64,000 nucleotides of DNA from Acidimicrobiia bacterium UBA5794. Lineage in GTDB: Bacteria; Actinomycetota; Acidimicrobiia; Spongiisociales; UBA5794. The stretch covers positions 15,246 to 79,245 of the forward strand of contig DIDS01000007.1 in the NCBI GenBank assembly GCA_002418265.1, read 5' to 3'. Of the stretch, positions 16,607 through 26,263 are shown one piece after another (position 1 is the stretch's first letter; every line of letters begins with the position of its first letter). Under the pieces are notes generated by a model, which worked only from the letters and a program-made list of their open reading frames with translations, did no database searches and was not told the origin of the DNA. A program made the position numbers and the translations under genes.

Positions 16607-17542
16607 TTAGAGTTCAATCTGGTTGAGATCTGCGACCTTTTCGGCGACGGCAACCGCAGCCTCCGCTAGTCCTGCTCGTTCGGCATCGGTGAGATCCACC
16701 TCGAGTACCTCCTCAACGCCGTTGGCACCGAGTCTGGCGATCACACCGAGGTAGACATCAGATATCCCGTACTGACCCTCCATCCATGCACAAACGGGCA
16801 TCTCAGCACCCTGGTCTTCGATGACAGCCTTCACCATCGATGCTGCTGCGGCTGACGGTGCGTAATAGGCGGATCCAGTCTTGAGGAACGCGACGATCTC
16901 TGCTCCGCCATTTCGCGTACGCTCGACGAGTTCATCGATGGTCTCGGCATCAAGAACCGTACCGATCGGTGTATCGCCGATCGTGCACATTGAAGGAACA
17001 GGAACCATCGTGTCGCCATGGGAACCGAGCGTGACCGCGGTGACATCCAGGATGTCGGCACCGGATGCCTCGCTGATAAAGTGGGCGAAACGGGCGCTGT
17101 CGAGCATTCCTGCCTGTCCGAGAACCCGACCCTTCGGGAAGCCGGACACATCAGCACAGAGTGTCGTCATCTGGTCGAGCGGGTTGGTGACCACGATGAT
17201 GACTGCATTGGGAGAATACTTCACGATCTCTTCGGTGACCGCCTTGACGATCTTGGCGTTGACCCCGAGCAGATCCATGCGACTCATACCTGGCTTGCGC
17301 GGCAGTCCCGCCGTGATCACAACCACGTCGGAGTCTGCGGTATCGGCATAGTCGTTCGTCCCCGTGACCATCGTGCGGTATCCGAGGATCGGCCGGGATT
17401 GGTTCATATCGAGGGCAAGGCCCTGTGGCAGCCCTTCGACGATGTCGGTCATCATGACCTCGTCGACAATGTCCCATTCAGCGATGCGCTGTGCGGTCGT
17501 CGACCCATACTTTCCTGCTCCTACCACCGTGACTTTGCTCAT
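16607..17542 (-). CDS. mdh: Malate dehydrogenase (LDH-like type)
   Basis: 311 residues. The NAD motif GAGKYG is at residues 8-13, the substrate-binding loop has PRKPGMSRMDLL near 80-91, VTNPLD near 117, and the catalytic His lies in GSHGDTMVP near 172. This is the LDH-like MDH clade rather than the actinobacterial cytosolic-type enzyme. It interconverts malate and oxaloacetate with NAD. It lies on the same strand as icd, about 100 bp downstream of it. Confidence 0.93.
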   Translation of the reverse strand: MSKVTVVGAGKYGSTTAQRIAEWDIVDEVMMTDIVEGLPQGLALDMNQSRPILGYRTMVTGTNDYADTADSDVVVITAGLPRKPGMSRMDLLGVNAKIVKAVTEEIVKYSPNAVIIVVTNPLDQMTTLCADVSGFPKGRVLGQAGMLDSARFAHFISEASGADILDVTAVTLGSHGDTMVPVPSMCTIGDTPIGTVLDAETIDELVERTRNGGAEIVAFLKTGSAYYAPSAAAASMVKAVIEDQGAEMPVCAWMEGQYGISDVYLGVIARLGANGVEEVLEVDLTDAERAGLAEAAVAVAEKVADLNQIEL

Positions 17543-17570
17543 TGTGGCAACTCCTTTCAGTCGTCAATCC

Positions 17571-17642
17571 CACAGCTTCAGCCATCAGCTTTCATTTGGC
17601 ACTTCTTGCTGAAAGCTGTAAACCGAAAGCTGAAAGCTGATA
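17571..17642. repeat. Heptamer repeat block between icd and mdh
   Basis: GCTGAAA, GCTGTAA, ACCGAAA, GCTGAAA, GCTGATA run in phase at 17608-17642, ending two bases from the icd stop. Related CAGCTT/AGCTTTC stretches in the opposite sense precede it (17571-17594), so AGCTTTCA and TGAAAGCT can form a hairpin. Confidence 0.8.
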
Positions 17643-17643
17643 T

Positions 17644-18846
<1,203 letters not shown>

Positions 18847-18899
18847 CGGTTCTCTCCGTGATGTTGCTTGCTGAATCTGTTCGGCTGGGTGTTGATGTC

Positions 18900-19754
18900 C
18901 TACGACGCCGCTGTCGTTGCAAGAGCCACCGTGTTCATAAGAAGGGAGGCTCTCGTCATCGGTCCGACACCCCCCGGTACCGGTGTGATCGCTCCAGCGA
19001 TCTCGACGACCTCGTCGAATGCTACGTCTCCGACGAGGCCATCGTCGGTTCGGTTTGTTCCCACATCAATGACGATCGCTCCTGGCTTGACATACGACGC
19101 GTCGAACATGCCCGGCCGGCCGACCGCGGTGATCAAGAGGTCAGCGGATCGACAGACCTCGGCGAGGTCCGGTGTTCGTGAATGGGCCTGGATGACGGTC
19201 GCGTCGACACCTTTTGCGCCGAGCATCAGCGCCATGGGACGTCCGACGAGGAATGATCGACCAACAACGACGGCGGTCATCCCCGACGGGTCGATTCCGT
19301 AGTGATCCAAGATGGTCATGACGCCTGAAGGGGTTGCAGGAAGCGGTCCCGGCCTATCGAGGAGCAGGCGACCCAGGTTGAAGGGGTGGAGACCGTCGGC
19401 ATCCCTGGTTGGCAGCACACGTTCGACGGCGGCTTCACCGTCGAGGTGGTCAGGGAGCGGAAGCTGCACGATCATGCCACTCACATCGGCTCGCGCATTG
19501 AGATCGTCGACCGCGGCAAATACCTGGGCCTGCGTGACGTCAGCTGCGAGCTTCACATCGATCGACGTCATACCGACTTCCTCGGCATCCTTGTGCTTGA
19601 ATCTCACATAGGTGTGTGACGCAGGATCGTCCCCGACAAGAACCGTTGCAAGCCCGACATCGATGCCTCGTTCCTTGAGCGCAACTACATCGTTGCGGAC
19701 CCGTTTCTTGACTGCATCGGCAACTTCCTTGCCTGAGAGAATCCGCGCGCTCAA
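18900..19754 (-). CDS. folD: Bifunctional methylenetetrahydrofolate dehydrogenase/cyclohydrolase
   Basis: 284 residues. The FolD signatures are YVRFKHKDAEEVGM near 49-62 (with the catalytic Lys), QLPLPDHLD near 97, and the Rossmann segment VVGRSFLVGRPMALML near 162. It interconverts 5,10-methylene-THF and 10-formyl-THF, the one-carbon donor for PurN and PurH. Its start overlaps the purH stop (ATGA), making a purN-purH-folD operon where the enzyme that makes the cofactor follows the two that use it. Confidence 0.94.
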   Translation of the reverse strand: MSARILSGKEVADAVKKRVRNDVVALKERGIDVGLATVLVGDDPASHTYVRFKHKDAEEVGMTSIDVKLAADVTQAQVFAAVDDLNARADVSGMIVQLPLPDHLDGEAAVERVLPTRDADGLHPFNLGRLLLDRPGPLPATPSGVMTILDHYGIDPSGMTAVVVGRSFLVGRPMALMLGAKGVDATVIQAHSRTPDLAEVCRSADLLITAVGRPGMFDASYVKPGAIVIDVGTNRTDDGLVGDVAFDEVVEIAGAITPVPGGVGPMTRASLLMNTVALATTAAS

Positions 19755-21268
19755 TGTTTGAAATGCCTTTGTCCGGTGAACAGCAAGGCTACATCGTGCT
19801 CGGTTGCTGACTCAATGATCTCGTCATCACGAACTGATCCCCCCGGCTCAACGATGGCTGTGATGCCAGCAGCCGCGAGGGCATCGGGTCCGTCGCGGAA
19901 AGGAAAGAAGGCGTCCGAGGCACAAACTGCACCAACGGCTCGTTCCCCCGCCTTGGAAAGGGCGCGTTCGGCCGCCCCAACCCGCGACTGGTCGCCGGCG
20001 CCGACACCAATCGCCGCACCGTCCTTTACAAGGACGATCGCGTTCGATTTGGTGTGCGCGCATACGACCCATGCAAACTCGAGGTCGGCACGCTCTTGAG
20101 CGGTGGGCTCGCGGGTCTTGACAGCCCATTGTTGCGAGCCAGTCGGAGTTGTGTCCCGTTCCTGAATGAGAAAACCGTCGTCGATTGTCCGCACATCAGC
20201 CGCATGTAACGAAGGGCCAGGCGCGACAAGCACTCTGAGGTTCTTCTTCGAAGAAAGGATCTCTGCTGCGTCCTTGGTGATTGATGGTGCGAGCACGATC
20301 TCGACGAAAAAGGACGCAATGGCCTCGGCGGTTTTGGTGTCGAGCTCGCCGTTGAGTGCAACGACGCCCCCGAAAGCCGAGAGGGGATCACACTCCCATG
20401 CCTTGGTGAACGCTTGGTACATTGAATCACCGGTTGCGGCGCCACAGGCGTTCATGTGTTTGAGGACTGCAGCCGAGTTGGCTGGCAGGTCGTTGACGAG
20501 CCGCCATGCCGCATCGGCATCGGCATAGTTGTTGAACGACATCTCCTTGCCCTGAATCTGATCAGCATGCACCCACCAGCCGTCCGAAATATCGGGTGCG
20601 TACAGACCAGCTGCCTGTTGCGGGTTCTCTCCATATCGAAGGTTCTGCCGCTTCCTGAGTGCGAAGACGCGGCGTTCGCCGTCGCGTTCCTCAAGCCAGT
20701 TGACGATCGCGGCGTCGTATCGGGCCGTGCGGAAGAAGGCCTCCCTGGCAAGGTCGGTCCGCAACTCGGAAGTCGTGCCTCCGTTTGCGATCGCCTCAAG
20801 GATGTCGGGGTATCGATCGGGTGCTACGACGACAGCGACCCAAGCATGGTTCTTGGCTGCGGCACGGATGAGGGTCGGACCCCCAATGTCGATGTTCTCG
20901 ATGGCTGTCTCGTGATCCGCGCCCGAAGCGATCGTGGACTCGAACGGATACAGGTTGACAACGACAAGCTGAAACGGATCGATCTCAAGGTCGGAGAGAT
21001 CGCTGCGGTGATCCGAATGACCGAGATCAGCAAGGATGCCTCCGTGAATGCGTGGATGCAGCGTCTTGACACGCCCGCCGAGCATTTCGGGAGCACCGGT
21101 CACATCGGCAACCCGTGTCACGGGAATTCCAGCCTCCTCAAGGTACGCAGCGGTGCCACCCGAGGACACGATCTCGACGCCGTGGTCGACGAGTTCCTTC
21201 GCAAAGGGCTTCAGGTCTGTCTTGTCGAACACCGATATGAGTGCCCGCGTGATCGGAATTGTCGTCAA
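19751..21268 (-). CDS. purH: Bifunctional AICAR formyltransferase / IMP cyclohydrolase
   Basis: 505 residues. The N-terminal MGS-like IMP cyclohydrolase domain has GGRVKTLHPRIHGGIL near 63-78. The AICAR transformylase domain has LRYGENPQQAA near 212 and the catalytic region KHMNACGAA near 270. It performs the last two steps to IMP. Coupled by overlap to purN upstream and folD downstream. Confidence 0.95.
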   Translation of the reverse strand: MTTIPITRALISVFDKTDLKPFAKELVDHGVEIVSSGGTAAYLEEAGIPVTRVADVTGAPEMLGGRVKTLHPRIHGGILADLGHSDHRSDLSDLEIDPFQLVVVNLYPFESTIASGADHETAIENIDIGGPTLIRAAAKNHAWVAVVVAPDRYPDILEAIANGGTTSELRTDLAREAFFRTARYDAAIVNWLEERDGERRVFALRKRQNLRYGENPQQAAGLYAPDISDGWWVHADQIQGKEMSFNNYADADAAWRLVNDLPANSAAVLKHMNACGAATGDSMYQAFTKAWECDPLSAFGGVVALNGELDTKTAEAIASFFVEIVLAPSITKDAAEILSSKKNLRVLVAPGPSLHAADVRTIDDGFLIQERDTTPTGSQQWAVKTREPTAQERADLEFAWVVCAHTKSNAIVLVKDGAAIGVGAGDQSRVGAAERALSKAGERAVGAVCASDAFFPFRDGPDALAAAGITAIVEPGGSVRDDEIIESATEHDVALLFTGQRHFKH

Positions 21269-21900
21269 AGGACCGCCTCCTCAACCTGACGATCCCAAAT
21301 GACGGCACCATCAACCACCGAAATTTCACCACGTCCGAACGCACCGACGACTTGTGGATAGAGCCGATGCTCGGCGGCCTGAATTCGCTGCTGGAGGGAA
21401 ACAACCGTGTCGTCGGGAACCAGTGCGACTTCTGTCTGAGCGATGATCGGGCCGTGATCGACGAGTTCGTCAACGAAGTGGACCGTCACGCCAGTGGTGG
21501 AAACACCGGCCGCCAGGGTCTCCTCAATGGCGTGGGCACCGGGAAACAGCGGGAGCATGGAGGGATGCGTGTTCAAGATCGCTTGTGGAAACGCTGCGAT
21601 GGCACGCGGAGCAAGGATCCGCATGAACCCTGCGAGGACGAGAGCCTCGGCGCCCATGTTGCCACAGACCTCAATGATCGCATCGGTGAAAGCTTCCCTA
21701 CCGTTGTGATCAGCCCATTCGACGACCGCCGTCTCGATCCCTGCATTGTGTGCCCGGGTCAGCCCATACGCCTCGAGTCGGTCCGATACAACCCCAACGA
21801 TCCGGCAGCCAAAGTCTGCATCACGTGAGGCATCGATGAGAGCCTGAAGGTTCGTCCCACTCCCTGAGATCAGAACGGCGATGGGAAGCTTCCGTGGCAT
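21265..21900 (-). CDS. purN: Phosphoribosylglycinamide formyltransferase 1
   Basis: 211 residues from ATG 21900, which places the conserved VLISGSGTNLQALID motif at the N-terminus; an ATG 12 codons upstream has no support. HPSMLPLFPGAHAIEETLAAGVSTTGVTVHFVDELVD contains the catalytic His/Asp region of the folate-dependent enzyme. First gene of the purN-purH-folD operon, reading divergently from the MDMPI-domain gene. Confidence 0.94.
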   Translation of the reverse strand: MPRKLPIAVLISGSGTNLQALIDASRDADFGCRIVGVVSDRLEAYGLTRAHNAGIETAVVEWADHNGREAFTDAIIEVCGNMGAEALVLAGFMRILAPRAIAAFPQAILNTHPSMLPLFPGAHAIEETLAAGVSTTGVTVHFVDELVDHGPIIAQTEVALVPDDTVVSLQQRIQAAEHRLYPQVVGAFGRGEISVVDGAVIWDRQVEEAVL

Positions 21901-21997
21901 CGCCTCAATCCTACAAGTGTCCCCGCCTCGACACATTCTGCGCCCTTCATACGCTTCCGGTTGTATGGGGCCCCGAATGGGTGGGTAGGCTGTGGTG

Positions 21998-22723
21998 ATG
22001 TATGGGGCGAGCTATCGAGCGGGGCATGAACGAGTTATTGCTCTCGTCGTTGACCACGAGTCAGACACCATTGTCCCTGCCTGCCCGGAGTGGACGACGA
22101 CCGATGTCGTACGCCACCTTGCGGGGATCTCGGCTGATCTCACCAACCGTGTGTTCGACGGTTTCGCAAGCGACAAGTGGACTGCCACGCAGGTCAGCAG
22201 CCGCAGAGGCCTCACGCTCGACGAGGTGATCACGGAGTGGCGAACAACGATCGACGGGGCCGTTGATGTCCTCGACACCATCGATGCGCAGGGTCTCGCT
22301 GACCAGCTGAACTCGGTACTCGGGCCGATCCCGCCCTCCGTCATTCCTGCAATGGCGGTGAGCGACATTCTCCACCACGAATTTGATCTTCGGAACGCTT
22401 TCGGTGACACCTCGGGACGCGATCTGATTGAGGTCCACGTTGCTGCAGGTGGACATGTCCGGTCCCTCAGACCGATCTTCGCAGCGATGGGTCTCCCGAC
22501 GATTCGGATCGAAGCAAGCAATACGGGACAGACATGGGGTATCGGACGAGACCAGCCTGTTGCGACGGCATCGGCATCATCGTTCGAGCTGTTGAGGGGC
22601 ATCGGCGGCCGTCGAACCCGCGACGAGATGCTGGCGTGGGACTGGGATGGCGACGGCGAACCCTTCGTCGACTCAATGGTGCTTCCACACCTTGGGATGC
22701 GCACCGCATCGCTCCGTGAGTAG
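21998..22723 (+). CDS. Maleylpyruvate isomerase-like (MDMPI/DinB fold) protein
   Basis: 241 residues from ATG 21998; two GTG codons directly before it are alternatives. The N-terminal VPACPEWTTTDVVRHLAGI is the hallmark of the mycothiol-dependent maleylpyruvate isomerase superfamily, and HHEFDLRNAF near 127 supplies a second His typical of this metal-binding four-helix fold. Members are usually mycothiol-linked thiol transferases, but the substrate cannot be told. Its presence fits an actinobacterial host. Single gene. Confidence 0.78.
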   Translation: MYGASYRAGHERVIALVVDHESDTIVPACPEWTTTDVVRHLAGISADLTNRVFDGFASDKWTATQVSSRRGLTLDEVITEWRTTIDGAVDVLDTIDAQGLADQLNSVLGPIPPSVIPAMAVSDILHHEFDLRNAFGDTSGRDLIEVHVAAGGHVRSLRPIFAAMGLPTIRIEASNTGQTWGIGRDQPVATASASSFELLRGIGGRRTRDEMLAWDWDGDGEPFVDSMVLPHLGMRTASLRE

Positions 22724-22746
22724 ATCTCGGGCACCGGTCGTTCTGT

Positions 22747-22781
22747 GGGTTCCATTGTGTCGTCAACATGCAATGGAACCC
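22747..22781. terminator. Bidirectional hairpin between convergent genes
   Basis: Perfect 11-bp inverted repeat GGGTTCCATTG / CAATGGAACCC with a 13-nt loop, between the MDMPI gene (+) and sucD (-). There is no clear T-run on either side, so it may rely on Rho or act as an RNA 3'-end stabiliser. Confidence 0.6.
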
Positions 22782-22803
22782 TGGGTATGAGACGGGGTTC
22801 GGG

Positions 22804-23727
22804 CTATCCCATGGCTTGGAGCATGGCGGTGCCCATGTCTGTTGGGGTGGGGGCGATGACCACGCCTGCGGCTTCAAGGGCCTCGATCTTGGCTGCAGCG
22901 GTTCCCTTGCCACCCGAGATGATCGCACCGGCGTGACCCATGCGCTTGCCGGGAGGCGCAGAGGTTCCTGCGATGAAACCGGCAACCGGTTTGTTCATGT
23001 TTGCGGTGATCCACTCGGCTGCTTCCTCCTCAGCGGTTCCACCGATCTCACCGATCATGATCACACCCTCGGTATCGGGGTCATCGTTGAACAGCTTCAG
23101 GCAGTCCACAAAGTTGGTGCCGTTGACAGGGTCACCGCCGATGCCGATGGCCGTCGTCTGGCCAAGCCCGCTCAGCGTCAGCTGATGCACGGCCTCATAG
23201 GTCAGGGTTCCTGACCGAGACACCACACCGATCTTGCCCGGCGTGTGGATGTAGCCCGGCATGATTCCGATCTTGCACTCCTGTGGGGTGATGACCCCTG
23301 GGCAGTTGGGTCCAACAAGTCGCACATCGCGATCCTGGAGGTAACGCTTTGCTATCACCATGTCAGCAACAGGGATTCCCTCGGTGATACAGATGATGAG
23401 CGGCATGCCAGCCTCTGCTGCCTCCATAATGGCGTCTGCGGCGAACGGTGGTGGCACATACACGACGCTTGCGTTCGCACCCGTTGCGTCCACCGCCTCG
23501 ATGAGCGATCGAAAGATCGGGAGCTCGACCGAATAGGTGTTCTGTCGGCCCTGGACGCCGGAATGGTCGGTCTCGCCTGAGAACGACTCGGTCTGGCCTG
23601 CCCGCGACGGGTGCACGGCACCAACCATGTTGGTGCCGTAGGCGATTGCTTTGTCCGTGTGGAAGCTTCCGGTCTTGCCGAGGCCTTGAACCAGAACCTT
23701 TGTGTCCTTGTTGACGAGCACACTCAT
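22804..23727 (-). CDS. sucD: Succinyl-CoA synthetase alpha subunit
   Basis: 307 residues. The CoA-binding N-terminal Rossmann domain has LVQGLGKTGSFHTDKAI. The phosphorylated histidine is H265 in RMGHAGAIISG. With SucC it converts succinyl-CoA to succinate with NTP formation. Its start overlaps the sucC stop. Third gene of a B12-binding subunit - sucC - sucD set. Confidence 0.95.
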   Translation of the reverse strand: MSVLVNKDTKVLVQGLGKTGSFHTDKAIAYGTNMVGAVHPSRAGQTESFSGETDHSGVQGRQNTYSVELPIFRSLIEAVDATGANASVVYVPPPFAADAIMEAAEAGMPLIICITEGIPVADMVIAKRYLQDRDVRLVGPNCPGVITPQECKIGIMPGYIHTPGKIGVVSRSGTLTYEAVHQLTLSGLGQTTAIGIGGDPVNGTNFVDCLKLFNDDPDTEGVIMIGEIGGTAEEEAAEWITANMNKPVAGFIAGTSAPPGKRMGHAGAIISGGKGTAAAKIEALEAAGVVIAPTPTDMGTAMLQAMG

Positions 23728-24947
23728 TTGGCCAACTCCACGATCTTGACAGCTCCGTCTTTCATGTCCTCGGCACTCACCACGTTGAGTTCGGACTCAT
23801 TGATGATCTGCTTTCCGAGTTCAACGTTCGTTCCTTCAAGGCGCACCACGAGCGGGACGTCAAGGCCGACTTCGTGCACTGCGGCCACGATGCCTTCTGC
23901 AATGGTGTCGCAGCGCATGATGCCTCCAAAGATGTTGACAAAGATGCCCTTTACGTTCGGATCTGCGGTGATGATCTTGAACGCTGCCGCAATCTGTTCC
24001 TTTTCGGCACCTCCGCCAACGTCAAGGAAGTTGGCCGGTTCGCCCCCGACGTACTTGATGATGTCCATGGTTGCCATGGCGAGACCTGCCCCGTTGACCA
24101 TGCAACCGATCGAACCGTCGAGTTTGATGAAGCTGAGCCCGTATTCCTTGGCCTGCGCCTCGGCCGCGTCCTCTTCGGATGGATCCCGGAGTGCAACGAT
24201 CTCGGGATGTCGAAACAAAGCGTTGGCCTCGAACGACATCTTTCCGTCGAGCGCCATGACCCGTCCATCGGTTGTGACGACGAGTGGGTTGATCTCAACG
24301 AGGTCCGTGTCGAGGTCCACCGCGGCCTTCGTGAGCGTTTTGAGGAAGACTGCGGCGTTTCGTGCTGCTGGTCCCTCAAGCCCGAGACCCGCTGCAACCC
24401 GAGCCGCTTGAAAATCTCTCAGCCCAAACGCCGGATCAATCTCTTCCTTGAGGATCTTTTCGGGCGTCTCCTCGGCAACGACTTCGATCTCGGTTCCCCC
24501 CTCAGTGGAGGCCATGACAATGTTGCGGCTGGTGGATCGGTCAAGCAGCACTGACAGGTAGAGCTCTGTCGCGATATCGATGCCCTGTTCGATGTAGAGC
24601 CGGTTGACGGTCTTGCCCTCTGGTCCGGTCTGGACCGTGACGAGCGTAGAACCGAGCATCTTTGATGCGAGCTCAGCGACCTTCGCCTTCGTTGCTTCAA
24701 CGCCACCATCGATGCCGTCAAGAACAACATTGACACCGCCAAGCTCAGGATGCTCGATGAATCGACCCTTGCCCCGGCCCCCCGCATGGATCTGGGACTT
24801 CACAACAACGACAGGATTCCCCGTCTCCGCAACGAGCTTGGCTGCAGCCGCACCAGCGGCATCGGGGTCGGTGACCATGATGCCCGCTGGCACGGAGAGC
24901 CCTGCGTCCTTCATCAGGGCCTTGGCCTGGTATTCGTGGATCTTCAC
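23724..24947 (-). CDS. sucC: Succinyl-CoA synthetase beta subunit
   Basis: 407 residues. MKIHEYQAKALMKDAG start, an ATP-grasp N-terminal domain (VVVKSQIHAGGRGKG near 48) and a C-terminal flavodoxin-like CoA-ligase domain with LDVGGGA and NIFGGIMRCD. Provides nucleotide binding for the enzyme. Lies 44 bp downstream of the B12-binding mutase subunit on the same strand and overlaps sucD. Confidence 0.95.
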   Translation of the reverse strand: MKIHEYQAKALMKDAGLSVPAGIMVTDPDAAGAAAAKLVAETGNPVVVVKSQIHAGGRGKGRFIEHPELGGVNVVLDGIDGGVEATKAKVAELASKMLGSTLVTVQTGPEGKTVNRLYIEQGIDIATELYLSVLLDRSTSRNIVMASTEGGTEIEVVAEETPEKILKEEIDPAFGLRDFQAARVAAGLGLEGPAARNAAVFLKTLTKAAVDLDTDLVEINPLVVTTDGRVMALDGKMSFEANALFRHPEIVALRDPSEEDAAEAQAKEYGLSFIKLDGSIGCMVNGAGLAMATMDIIKYVGGEPANFLDVGGGAEKEQIAAAFKIITADPNVKGIFVNIFGGIMRCDTIAEGIVAAVHEVGLDVPLVVRLEGTNVELGKQIINESELNVVSAEDMKDGAVKIVELAK

Positions 24948-24991
24948 GTGCCCTCCTCGGGTGCGGTTGCGTGCGTGTTGTTGGGCGCCGG

Positions 24992-25384
24992 TCAGTCCGG
25001 CGAAAAGGTCTCAGCGACCCACGTTTGGATCGTTTCCAGCGAGGTTCCCGGCCCAAAGATCTTTGCAATGCCTGAGGCCTCGAGTTCGGGGATGTCCGCG
25101 TCGGGAATGATGCCGCCACCGAACACGACCACATCGCTGGCCCCCCGTTCGGCGAGTTCAGCAACCACACTCGGAAACAGCGTCTTGTGTGCACCCGACA
25201 GAGCAGAAAGCCCGACCCCGTCGACATCCTCTTGGATGGCGACCGAAGCGATGTTTGCTGGCGTTTGGTGCAGACCGGTGTAGATCACCTCACAACCGGC
25301 ATCTCGCAGTGCTCGGGCGACAACCTTTGCTCCACGGTCGTGGCCATCAAGGCCGGGCTTTGCAATCAGGATCCGCGTGGGCAT
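24992..25384 (-). CDS. Stand-alone cobalamin-binding subunit of methylmalonyl-CoA-type mutase
   Basis: 130 residues, only the B12-binding Rossmann domain. The base-off/His-on motif D13-x-H15-x2-G18 sits in KPGLDGHDRGAK, with the partner GLSALSGAH and GGGIIPDADIP segments. In split mutases this small subunit pairs with a separate catalytic subunit that is not in this window. It lies directly upstream of sucCD, which would take the succinyl-CoA made by a methylmalonyl-CoA mutase to succinate. Related mutases act on other acyl-CoAs, so methylmalonyl-CoA is likely but not proven. Confidence 0.85.
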   Translation of the reverse strand: MPTRILIAKPGLDGHDRGAKVVARALRDAGCEVIYTGLHQTPANIASVAIQEDVDGVGLSALSGAHKTLFPSVVAELAERGASDVVVFGGGIIPDADIPELEASGIAKIFGPGTSLETIQTWVAETFSPD

Positions 25385-25451
25385 CAGCCGATGGTAGGTC
25401 TGACACAGACGTTCCTTCTGCTGGCTGTCTCGATCAACCTAGAGTCATGAA

Positions 25452-26225
25452 GTGCTCGATCTCAATCCGATCCTCGTACTCGGTGCCTCCCTGTCGCTGA
25501 TTGCCATTGCCGTTGGCGTATCGGTGATCCTCAAGCTCGGATTCGAACGTTCCATCGTGTGGGCGTCTGCACGCGCAGCATTCCAGCTCGGCGTGGTGGG
25601 GTTCGTGCTTGCCCTTGTTCTCGGTACGGACTGGGAGGCACTGCTTGCTGTCGTGTGGGTGCTCGGTATGGTCGGTATCGCTGCATGGGTGACGGCCAAC
25701 CGAGCAGGGACACGCTCGATCTTCCTCTCTGCGGCACTGGCGATCGGAAGCGCAACCGCACTGTCACTTGGCATCGTCTTCGGTTTTGGCGTGCTCCCGC
25801 TCGAGCCGATCCAGGTGATCGTGATCGCGGGGATCACGATCGGGAACGCCCTGACTGGGACGGTGGTGTCTGCCGACCAGGTTCGTAAGCAGATGACGGA
25901 AGGAGCGGCGCAGGTTGAAGGGCTTCTTGCCCTCGGCTTCTCATCCAAGAAGTCCTCGATGTTCGTGGTGCGAGAGGCGACACGTGTCGCCCTCCTCCCC
26001 CAAATCGAACGCACCAAGGTTGTCGGGCTTGTCTCCCTTCCTGGCGCGATGGCTGGTCTTCTCATCGCAGGCGTCGCGCCCCTCGACGCCGTGGTGATCC
26101 AACTCGTCGTGATGCTCCTCGTTCTTGGAACGGTCGCCATCTCCTCAACGGTGATCGCCGTGCTCACGGCTCGCGCTGGATTCACACCCGATCAACGGCT
26201 GCGAGCGGTCCCCGGTCAGCGGTGA
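25452..26225 (+). CDS. FetB/UPF0014-like ABC transporter permease
   Basis: 257 residues, GTG start, about seven hydrophobic segments. It matches the UPF0014/FetB family: a conserved ARAAFQLGVVG region near 39, GITIGNALTGTVVSADQ near 131 and the cytoplasmic VEGLLALGFSSKKS loop near 158. In E. coli FetAB exports iron and helps resist peroxide. No ATPase partner (FetA) is adjacent. The 3' end runs into a heptamer block shared with the convergent pcrA gene. Confidence 0.82.
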   Translation: MLDLNPILVLGASLSLIAIAVGVSVILKLGFERSIVWASARAAFQLGVVGFVLALVLGTDWEALLAVVWVLGMVGIAAWVTANRAGTRSIFLSAALAIGSATALSLGIVFGFGVLPLEPIQVIVIAGITIGNALTGTVVSADQVRKQMTEGAAQVEGLLALGFSSKKSSMFVVREATRVALLPQIERTKVVGLVSLPGAMAGLLIAGVAPLDAVVIQLVVMLLVLGTVAISSTVIAVLTARAGFTPDQRLRAVPGQR

Positions 26226-26235
26226 GGCGAGAACC

Positions 26236-26263
26236 AGAAGTCCGACGTCAGACGTCAGACTTT
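26236..26263. repeat. Heptamer array, AGAAGTC/AGACGTC family
   Basis: Four units in phase: AGAAGTC, CGACGTC, AGACGTC, AGACTTT. The pcrA stop codon lies inside it, so pcrA ends within the repeat. It starts 10 bp after the FetB-like gene. Confidence 0.8.

Noticed and set aside
25452..26225. Complete FetAB iron exporter
   Set aside because: Only the permease is present and no ATPase gene is adjacent, so a full system cannot be claimed.
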